Assembly (NCBI RefSeq): GCF_965363235.1
Contig: NC_134843.1
Location: 2,356,001 to 2,420,000, forward strand
Origin: Mytilus galloprovincialis
Lineage: Eukaryota > Mollusca > Bivalvia > Mytilida > Mytilidae
DNA: 64,000 nt
Reading direction: 5' to 3'
Of this stretch, positions 38,201-50,200 are shown piece by piece. The notes under the pieces were generated by a model. That model was not told the DNA's origin and did not search any database. It saw only the letters and a list, made by a program, of their open reading frames with translations. Made by a program: the position numbers and the translations under genes. The stretch's first letter is position 1. Every line of letters starts with the position of its first letter.

Positions 38201-41200
38201 AGATTACTTTAATTAACGAAAAATGGTTAAAAATTGACTATAAAGGGCAATAACTCCTAAACGGGTCAACTGACCATTTTGGTCATGTTGACTTATTTGT
38301 AGATCTTACTTTGCTGAACATTATTGCTGTTTACAGTTTATCTCTATCTATAATAATATTCAAGATAATAACCAAAAACAGCAAAATTTCCTCAAAATTA
38401 CCAATTCAGGGGCAGCAACCCAACAACCGATTGACCGATTCATCTGAAAATTTCAGGGCAGATAGATCTTGACCTGATAAACATTTTTATACCGTCAGAT
38501 TTCCCCAAAAGATTTGGTTTTTGAGTTATAAGCCAAAAACTGCATTTTACCCCTTTGTTCTATTTTTAGCCGTGGCGGCCATCTTGGTTGGTTGACCAGG
38601 TCACGCCACACATTTTTTAAACTAGATACCCCAAAGATGATTGTGGCCAAGTTTGGATTAATTTGGCCCAGTAGTTTCAGAGGAGAAGATTTTTGTAAAA
38701 GATTACTTTAATTAACGAAAAATGGTTAAAAATTGACTATAAAGGGCAATAACTCCTAAACGGGTCAACTGACCATTTTGGTCATGTTGACTTATTTGTA
38801 GATCTTACTTTGCTGAACATTATTGCTGTTTACAGTTTATCTCTATCTATAATAATATTCAAGATAATAACCAAAAACAGCAAAATTTCCTCAAAATTAC
38901 CAATTCAGGGGCAGCAACCCAACAACCGATTGACCGATTCATCTGAAAATTTCAGGGCAGATAGATCTTGACCTGATAAACATTTTTACCCCATGTCAGA
39001 TTTGCTCTAAATGCTTTGGTTTTTGAGTTATAAGCCAAAAACTGCATTTTACCCCTTTGTTCTATTTTTAGCCGTGGCGGCCATCTTGGTTGGTTGACGG
39101 GTCACGCCACACATTTTTAAAACTAGATACCCCAATGATGATTGTGGCCAAGTTTGGTTTGATTTGGCCCAGTAGTTTCAGAGGAGAAGATTTTTGTAAA
39201 AGTTAACGACGACGGACGACGGACACCAAGTGATGAGAAAAGCTCACTTGGCCCTTCGGGCCAGGTGAGCTAAAACCGGCAAAATTTCCACAAAATTACC
39301 AATTCAGGGGCAGCAACTTAACAACCGGTAAACCGATTTATCTGAAAATTCTAGAGCAGACAGATCTTCACCTGATAAACAATTTCACCTTCTGTTAAAT
39401 TTGCTCTAAATGCTTTTGTTTTTGAGTTATAAGCCAATAAAAACTGCATTTTACCCCTATGTTCTATTTTTAGCCATGGCGGCCATCTTGGTTGGTTGGC
39501 TGAGTCAAGGGACACATTTTTTAAACTAAATACCCCAATAATGACTGTGGCCAAGTTTGGTTTAATTTTGCCCAGTAGTTTCAGAGGAGAAGATTTTTCT
39601 AAACGATTACTAAGATTTACGAAAAATGGTTAAAAATTGACTATAAAGGACAATTACTTCTAAAAGGGTCAATTGACCATTTTGGTCATGTTGACTTATT
39701 TGTAAATCTTACTTTGCTGAACATTATTGCTGTTAACAGTTTATCTCTATCTATAATAACATTCAAGATAATAACCAAAAACAGCAAAATTTCCTTAAAA
39801 TTACCAATTCAGGGGCAGCAACTTAACAACAGGTTGTAGGATTCATCTGAAAATTTCAGGGCAGATATATCTTGACCTGATAAACAATTTCAGCTCCTTT
39901 CAGATTTGCTCTAAATGCTTTGGTTTTTGAGTTATAAGCCAAAAACTGCATTTTACCCCTATGTTCTATTTTTAGCCATGGCGGCCATCTTGGTTGGTTG
40001 GACGGGTCACTGGACACATTTTTTAAACTAGATACCCCAACAATGATTGGGGTCAAGTTTGGTTTAATTTGGCCCAGTGGTTTCAGAGGAGAAGAATTTT
40101 GTAAAAGTTTATGACGACGGACGAAGGATGCAAAGTGATGACAAAAGCTCACTTGGCCCTTTGGAAGAGTTTGAGCTAAAAAGTGTTCTGTAAAATCTAG
40201 TAAGGTTTTTAATTTGGATTTATTTATCTTAAGCTGAAATCAGATGGTATGCAGGGTTGTCAGATTAAAAAAATAAATTCTGCTAAATACTGCTATAATC
40301 AATTTCGTTCAGTTATTGTAAAATGTCTTACTAGAGAATCAAATGCTTCTGTTTCCTTTTCTTTGTCTGATGTCGAACCAATCTAAAATGTAACATTAAA
40401 ACTCAGTTAATCAAAGCTACAGAGATTGATATCTATTTAAAAAATAAACACCCAGAGTATTCATCAATGTAATTTCAAGGATTGGTTCCTCATCTTTTTA
40501 TCCATCTTTTCATAATACATGAAAAAACATACAGTCAAACCTGATTAAACCGCCCCCCTGAATAAACCGGCTTCCAGTCCATTCCGGCCGAAAATGAAAG
40601 TCCCATATTTTTCCATTCAAAGTCTTTGTTAAAAAACCCTTTGTAAACCGGACCCTGTGTATTACGAATTCCGGTCTAATTATGAAGTCCCAATACTCTT
40701 AATTACATTAATTATTACCTGTCAAAACCGGTTTGTCTAATTAGTTTCAATGATCGATATGCAATCAAAAAATATTTTTTTTTATACAATATGGCTTTTC
40801 GTGAAAATCAATTAGTCAGGTGTCAAACTGTGAACCTACAATCGTACAGTAGTGAGCTGTATTATTTATTAAAACATTATAAACATGTCAATTAAACGAA
40901 AGACACACCGAATATATCTCGGATTGAACTTACGTTTTAACTTGGATAAACAAATTCAAATTCCGGAGTAAGAAATTCGCATCGTGATTTCGAAATCCTG
41001 AGTTCCCTGTTATGAACCCCTAAACAAATGACCTTGATAATGAAAAACACCGGATGACAACAATCAATGGATATTGTATACTGAACGACAACGTTTCGAA
41101 AGGGATGAAATTACGTTTGATAATATTCTGGTTTTTAATCGGCCATTCAAACATTTCAAATTATTGATCATGGGAGTACAATTCAAACAATGCGAGCATT

Positions 41201-44200
41201 ATGATGCAAATGCAAACAATGAAAAACGAAGTGAAAGTATTTTAATTTATCAGATATAGTTTACAATCAGAGAGAACTTTTACATGCAAAATGTCGGACG
41301 TCACAAGTCATTAACTTCCGGTCAAAACGGAAACCTGAATAAACCGGCTCACTGTCCAAACCGGCCCTTTTTCATAATCCCGTAGCCGGCCGGTTTATAC
41401 AGGTTTTACTGTATAAGTATACGTAAAAAGCTTACTATTTCTAAATTGAAAGCTTAGACATATAAGTTCAAATTGTTGTTGATTTATCATTGCAAATCTT
41501 ACACTTCTGGGGAATCATATAAAAACAAAGCCCGTTATTTACCCACTAGAAAATTTGGATTTTTTGTCATAAATATAAATATACCATATCACTTCTTTAC
41601 AATTATAAAATAACTTACATCAAACTTTGGTTTTCCATTTTCAAATCTAAATGAAACTTTGAAAGCTTTCTTTACTTTCCATCCCTACAAAAGAAACAAG
41701 AATGGCATAACTTCGAAAACAGATAGAACCATAATGTATACTTATACTTGCTAACATCAATTGTTCATTTTACAGGCACAAATATCATTCATCTGGCTAT
41801 GCTGAGGCAGTGCTGGAGCCAGTAAAACTCATTTGTAACAGTAAAATCAATAACTTACTTTGACAAACATCAATATACAATACAGTTATTACCTAAATAT
41901 TCTTTCTTTTAAAAAAAATAATCAAAATGTCAAAATGTTCCAGATTGACAAATTTATAAAAAGACTTCTAGTACTGTGAAAGTACTTTTGTTTGTGGGTA
42001 TCAATTTTCATGGTTTTATCAAAAGTTACAAGACCCTAATCAAGAAAAAACCTAACCTCTATGTAGGTATCAGTACCAGTAAACTGGGTTCCCGATCACA
42101 TTAACACCTACCTCTATGAACGCTCCAATTCCAGTTGGTATCAGTACCAATAAACTGGTTTCCTGATCACATTAACACTTACCTCTATGAACGCTCCAAT
42201 TCCAGTTGGTATCAGTACCAATAAACTGGTTTCCTGATCACATTAACACCTACCTCTATGAACGCTCCAATTCCAGTTGGTATCAGTACCAATAAACTGG
42301 TTTCCTGATCACATTAACACCTACCTCTACGAATGCTCCAATTCCAGTTGGTATCAGTACCAATAAACTGGTTTCCTGATCACATTAACACCGACCTCTA
42401 TGAACGCTCCAATTCCAGTTGGTATCAGTACCAATAAACTGGTTTCCTGATCACATTAACACCTACCTCTATGAACGCTCCAATTCCAGTTGGTATCAGT
42501 ACCAATAAACTGGTTTCCTGATCACATTAACACCTACCTCTATGAACGCTCCAATTCCAGTTGGTATCAGTACCAATAAACTGGTTTCCTGATCACATTA
42601 ACACCTACCTCTATGAACGCTCCAATTCCAGTTGGTATCAGTACCAATAAACTGGTTTCCTGATCACATTAACACTTACCTCTATGAATGCTCCAATTCC
42701 AGTTGGTATCAGTACCAATAAACTGGTTTCCTGATCACAAAGGTAGAAAAATATAATAACAGTTGACACACATCTCCATACAACTGAAATAAACAAAAAG
42801 AGATAAAAATATAATTAACATTTATCTCACAAATCAAAAGAATGACAGAAAATAGATAAATGACCAAAATACACAATTGTTCTGTACAGAGCAGTGAGAT
42901 ATACAATAAGCAACATCAATATCAAAACACAAACAATTGCTGGGTCAAGGACAATGTCGATATATGCAATTGATTCATTTCATACAAAACCATTATGCTT
43001 CATCGCCAAACAGAAAATAGCTACACAGAAGATAATAAAATTGCCTACAAGTATGATTTAACATTATCAAGTTGCAAATTAAAATTAAAATGTTCAACTA
43101 ATGACAAATTTTCTATAGGCATGTATAAAGGTTTTGGCAAAACCACGATATTATATATCAACGATAATGCAAGTTGTCCTTAATCCATGAAAAATGGTAC
43201 CCACGAAAATAAATGAATCCACACTACCTAAGTTTTTTTTCCTATTGCTGTTAAACAAGGAAACATATCTTAGTCTCTTCATGAAAATCTACTAACCTGC
43301 CCTTGTAGACAAACCAACCATAGTTTTTCTCTGTCTCCAGTAGCTACTAACCTGCCCTTGTAGACAAACCAACCATAGTTTTTCTCTGTCTCCAGTAACT
43401 AATATCATTCTTAAAGGCCAGAAATCTACTAACCTGCCCTTGTAGACAAACCAACCATAGTTTTTCTCTGTCTCCAGTAACTAATATCATTCTTAAAGGC
43501 CAGAAAATCTACTAACCTGCCCTTGTAGACAAACCAACCATAGTTTTTCTCTGTCTCCAGTAGCTAATATCATTCTTAAAGGCCAGAAAATCTACTAACC
43601 TGCCCTTGTAGACAAACCAACCATAGTTTTTCTCTGTCTCCAGTAGCTAATATCATTCTTAAAGGCCAGAAATCTACTAACCTGCCCTTGTAGACAAACC
43701 AACCATAGTTTTTCTCTGTCTCCAGTAACTAATATCATTCTTAAAGGCCAGAAAATCTACTAACCTGCCCTTGTAGACAAACCAACCATAGTTTTTCTCT
43801 GTCTCCAGTAGCTAATATCATTCTTAAAGGCCAGAAAATCTACTAACCTGCCCTTGTAGACAAACCAACCATAGTTTTTCTCTGTCTCCAGTAGCTAATA
43901 TCATTCTTAAAGGCCAGAAATCTACTAACCTGCCCTTGTAGACAAACCAACCATAGTTTTTCACTGTCTCCAGTAACTAATATCATTCTTAAAGGCCAGA
44001 AATCTACTAACCTGCCCTTGTAGACAAACCAACCATAGTTTTTCTCTGTCTCCAGTAACTAATATCATTCTTAAAGGCCAGAAAATCTACTAACCTGCCC
44101 TTGTAGACAAACCAACCATAGTTTTTCTCTGTCTCCAGTAGCTAATATCATTCTTAAAGGCCAGAAAATCTACTAACCTGCCCTTGTAGACAAACCAACC

Positions 44201-47200
44201 ATAGTTTTTCTCTGTCTCCAGTAGCTAATATCATTCTTAAAGGCCAGAAAATCAAATAATAACTGAAATGAGAAAAATAAACAATAAACAGATGCACTGT
44301 TAAATAACTACCACATAAGAATGCATGTCAATAAACAATAAACAGATGCACTGTTAAATAACTACCACATAAGAATGCATGTCAACATACAAGATATTTA
44401 TATTTAAGTGAAGGAACATTAACCAGGATATGAAACATGAAACATGAAAACTTAATTAAACGCCTATTTCTACATATACAATATGTATTCAATGGTGTTG
44501 TACATAAATGACATATAAAATACAAAAATAATATACCAAAATACAATATGTATGTACTATACCAAAAATTGAAAATATACACTGTGATACACAAGAAAAA
44601 AGTCAGAAAAGTTCAAAATAATTTTCGAAATACAATGTTTTCACCCGACATTTAAAAGTATCCAAAGATTCAGAGTTTCATACATTTGTACCTAGTTCAT
44701 TCCACAATTTTGGCCCAATAGTACTAAAGCTTCTATCTGAAAAAGTTTCTTTTTGTTATATGGGACTGCATAACAACCAATAGATGACTCTGACGACCTT
44801 AATGAACGTTTCGACACTTGAGGATTTAACAAATTGATCAAATATGACGGTGCATTACCTATATGACAGTTGTACATATATGTTAAGATTTTGAATGTAA
44901 TTCTGGCTTTGATCGGAAGCCAATGTAAGTCAAACAATGCCTGCTTGGCATTATCATACTTAGAATGGTTTAACACAAGTTTGGCACACATATTCTGTAT
45001 ACGTTGCAATTTATATAAATCAGTTTGTGAAATTCCAAAAAGTATAACATTGCAATAATCTAAATGTGATATAACCAAAGATAAGACCAAAGTTTCAGTT
45101 GCTTCTTTCGATAGATAGGATCTTATGCACTTTATTTTGTAGTAGTTCATCATTGCTGTTTTACATTTTTTAGTAATATGGTCTTTGAAGTTTAGAGTCT
45201 CATCCAGAAAAGCTCCTAAGTACTGTATACATGTTCTTGATTTTATAACATCTCAACAAATGATTATTTCTTTTGTCTGACATTTAGAGAGTTGGTGTCG
45301 ACTGCCAAAGAGAATGAACTCTGTTTTCGCATTGTTCATTTTTAGTTTGTTACTGTTCATCCAGGTGTTTATATGAACAGCGCAGTCCTGTAAGTCACGA
45401 ATTGCATCCATCTCATTCGTTAATGTTGGCATGAAACGTTTATTAGCAGTATGGTCGTCGGCAAATTCGTACACAGTAATGGATGATAGAATAATGTCGA
45501 ATAGAGTTCCGGCGTAGACTAAATAAAGCCAGGGACCTAAGCAACTTCCCTGTGGTACGCTACACTCAAGTTGTCGCTCTGATGATGTTGTAGAGCTGAC
45601 ATTTACACGACAGCTTCGAGGTCTCAAATAGGAATCGATCCATTTAAGTGCGGTTCCATTTACACCGTACTGATATTCGAGTACTTTTATCAAAATACTA
45701 TGATCTACAGTATCGAATGCTGCACTTAAATCAACGGCGATCATAGCGGTGACTTCTTGATGCTCCATCCCATCAAGTATGTCATTAACGAGTCGTAGAA
45801 GGGCCGATTCGCACGAATGGAATTGACGATACGCAGATTGGTTTGTAGGAAGGAGATCATGATCTTTCACATGTTCATTCAGTCTATATAGCGCCCATTT
45901 TTCAATTAATTTAGACAGGAAAGACAAGTTGCTTACTGGTCTATAATTTGAGTAAATTAGTTCAAGACCAGCCTTTTTCAGCAGAGATATCTCTTTTAAA
46001 AGGGGCATAATTCTGGAATTTTATAAAATGTCTGATTTCTTTAGGCAATTAATACAAGAATGAGTAGAGGATCAAATGAAAGTATTGTTTTTGTGTGCAC
46101 TAAAAAGATTCAAATAAATATCAAAGTGCTTTCATTTTTCAGTGAGGCTGTTTTATGATTTGGTTTCACTTCAATTATGGACAAAGGAAGATAACTTCTA
46201 TTTTACCAATCAATTTAACAATTCCATCATTGATAATTTTGAATAGATATTAGATATGCCATTCATGCACCACACACAATTCAAGTAAGGTTCCTGACAA
46301 GTGTAGTTATACATATACACATCATTTTGTAACTTGAATATCTGAGTATATATTTCTTGAAATGTCCCTGATATGATGCATAGAATCATGTTCTCAATGT
46401 CTGGAAAATTAATAACTATCAAGCCAGACAAGAATAGCTGTTTTCCATTTTATAGAAAAACAAACTTACATGAAAAGCAGATACAGCAAATGTTAACATC
46501 AGAAAATAAAAATTTGTGTCAACAAATATACCCTTCAGTTCATCTGAATCTTTCTCTGAAAATCCTGAAATGATATAATACACAGAAAATTACATTAACT
46601 TAAAATGGTTTAAGATCTATTCTTATATCATGTTAAATTCTATTCTATGACAGTCACTCTTTGCTACTCAAACCTAGAGGTTCATTTTTAGCAATAGTTA
46701 AACTTAAAATCAACTGATTTATAAATTTTCAAATATCTATCAAACATTTTTTGTGCTTATCATCTGTAAAATAAATTGGACCTCGTGATGAAGACTTTAT
46801 TTGACCTATAATGATTTACTTTTACAAATTGTGACTTGAATGGATGGTTGTCTCATTTGCACTCATGCCACATCTTATATCTAATTACAATGATAATTAC
46901 CATAACTATGTAACTGGTCTATTGCTTGTTGCATGTGTTCCCAAAACCTCAATTTTCCAACAGATATAGGTGAGTATACTACTGTTAGAGGTAATGAATG
47001 ACTAGATTTGTTTATTGGCTGAAAGGTAAAGGTAAAATACTGTAAATACACAAATTATTACATTCATTTATTACGGCCATTTTATCATTTTATACTAAAC
47101 TGTGATTTTATTTTTTATGATATTGAGGAAAATCCTAGTTAATCCATATAAAAAGTTTACTATATTGCAATTATTACTCAGTTGCATTTTTCGCAATAAT

Positions 47201-50200
47201 AACAACATCGCAATCATTTCTGAATTTACAGTAATCTATCATTTGTTACCTCCTCTACTGAATAATGTAAGCAGGGAGGGCCAGTTTAACTCCTCCACAT
47301 GTACAAAGTTTCAAGTTAATTGGACTTCAACTTCCTCAAAAACAACCTTGACCAAAAACTTTAACCTGAAGCAGGACAGACGGAGGGATGTACGAATGAT
47401 CGAATGGACAAACAGACCAGAAACATAATGCCTGTAAATGGTGCAAAAGAATTACAACATATTTGAGCGTGCAAGAGATCAAACCTTTAACCTTCTGCGC
47501 TCCAGAGGAATACCCTACCAGACTTTTTAGTAAATTCATTCATTTGGTAAATCCCCCTTTAAAAATAAACCCATAACATGCAAAAGTAATATCTAAAATT
47601 TATAAAAAACAGACCATTAAGGGCATACGATACAGTTACAGGGAAGATAATGACGTTGCTAACGTAAAATGTTATTTTCGTGACGTCAAACTATGACATA
47701 TCATGAAAAGATGCATTTTTCGACTGATTTTTATCATTCAAACTGATTTAATTTGAAAACGAGTGCATGGACCCCTATTTTTTTAAAATAGCGATTTGTT
47801 TCATTTTGCAAGGAGATTATGTGACCCAAATTTTATAAAACTGTAAACTGTTTTAATTTTAATAAACATGCAGCAAAAAATGACATTTGATAAATATAGA
47901 GTTATTTCGGAATAAAAATTGCATAATTTCTAATGATACTTATAAAATACAAAAATTACCGATTATTTAACAAAAAACAATTTGTGTTTATCTTTTAAAG
48001 CAAAAAAGTTATGTCGTTCTTTCGAAAAAGAAAATACGGACACAAATCTGAATTTTGAGCAAATATACAAAATTTCGACCTCATTTTACTCAAAAAGTAG
48101 CACATGAAGGTATATTTTTTATGACATATTTGATTTAATCAGGTAAAAAATAGCCTATATGCAAATTTTCATCAACTTGTAAATACAGGTTCAAAACTGT
48201 ATCGTATGCCCTTAAGTAGATTCATTCATATGGTGAATGTGAAATATTAATAAATGGATGACAACTAACTCACCACTAAATCTTTTGTACGGAAAGCTAA
48301 CTGATCAATGTACAACATTGGTAGATAATCTCCATCAGGTGAGGGTCTGTAAAGTCAAATTATATATATTAACTGTATTTAGCTTCCTGTCATGAGTTTT
48401 TGCCTAGCATTTTTTGTTTTTGTTTTTTTTGTTTAAAAAATCTTATTCCCAAAACAATGATTGGTTAATTAACAGTAAAAATGAGTGTTACATAATAAAA
48501 AAGTAAAATTAAATTTACATGAAAAAATTTGCTAAACAGATTTTTTTTTAAATACAACTAATTGTAAATCTATAATTTCTTTCAATCTTTGAGATGTTCA
48601 CTATGCATCCTATGACCAAATTAATAGCCCAATTTAAAAATCTATTTGGTTCATTTATCCAGGGAAAAACACATCTATTTTAAAGAATGTATGCCTTTTT
48701 CTATGGAATAAACAAAATCAAGTTTTCTTTTTTTTGGAAAAGTTTGCCTTTAGATAGACATGTAAATGATACATTTACTTTATAAGTCTATGAATCTCCA
48801 TGGGCATGGCTCTCCTGTCAAACTGAATAGAATCAGCCATCACAGATATAATGACTCTCTGTCTCAGATGTGTGATAGGTATGTCAGGACTAGTTTTATT
48901 CTGAAATGGAATACAAAAATCACCTGATAAGAATTTACTTGTGTATATGCGCATTTACATATAATGTCCTCATTAACTACAAAATTTCATGAAATTCTGT
49001 CGTGTGGTTTCAGAGAAGTTGCGATAGTATAATAATTCTAAGTTCAAAGGAGCATTATTTCTAGAAAAAAAAATATATCGTAATTTCCAGTTGATAGACA
49101 CATCTACATAGTACAATGTAGTATGTCCTTATTGTCTACAAAGTTTCATGAAATTTGGTTGTGTGGTTTAAGGGGAATTGTGATGACATACTGTTGCAGT
49201 AGTATATTGTGACCAAAATTCTTAGTTAAAGGGGCACAACTCCTAGAAAAATTTTTAATAGTACTTTCCTGTCGATATGCACATCTTCATATTAATAAAT
49301 GTGTCATTATTTACAAAGTTTCATGAAATTCTGTTGTGTGGTTTCAGAGGAGTTATGATGACAAGAACAGGACCGATGAACAGACAGACGGACCGGTCAA
49401 AAACATTATACCCTTTGAAACTTGTTGAGGTGGGTTTAATTACTTGTGAAATGAATTTGAGTTTTAAGTGTGTATAGTTGTTTTTTGTGAGTGTATGTAT
49501 ACTGTATTATCCCAACCTTTGCTGTGTCTGTCACCAAACTGAAGAACTCTGACTCACTGTGGCAGAGAGTATGTAGTTATAGGTGTGTGTGTGTAGGTGT
49601 GTTTTTCCTGTATTATTCCTACCTTTACTGTGTCAGTCATCAAACTGAAGAGCTACGACTGGGGGTGAGAGTATGTAGTTATAGGTGTGTGTGTGTAGGT
49701 GTGTTTTTCCTGTATTATTCCTACCTTTACTGTGTCAGTCATCAAACTGAAGAGCTACGACTGGGGGTGAGAGCATGTAGTTATAGATGTGTATGTGAAT
49801 TGTGTGTAGGTGTGTTTGTCCTGTATTATCCCTACCTTTGCTGTGTCAGTCATCAAACTGAAGAACTCTGACTGGGGGTGAGAGTATGTAGTTATAGATG
49901 TGTATGTGAATTGTGTGTAGGTGTGTTTGTCCTGTATTATCCCTACCTTTGCTGTGTCAGTCATCAAACTGAAGAACTCTGACTGGGGGTGAGAGTATGT
50001 AGTTATAGATGTGTATGTGAATTGTGTGTAGGTGTGTTTGTCCTGTATTATCCCTACCTTTGCTGTGTCAGTCATCAAACTGAAGAACTCTGACTGGGGG
50101 TGAGAGTATGTAGTTATAGATGTGTATGTGAATTGTGTGTAGGTGTGTTTTTCCTGTATTATTCCTACCTTTACTGTGTCAGTCATCAAACTGAAGAGCT

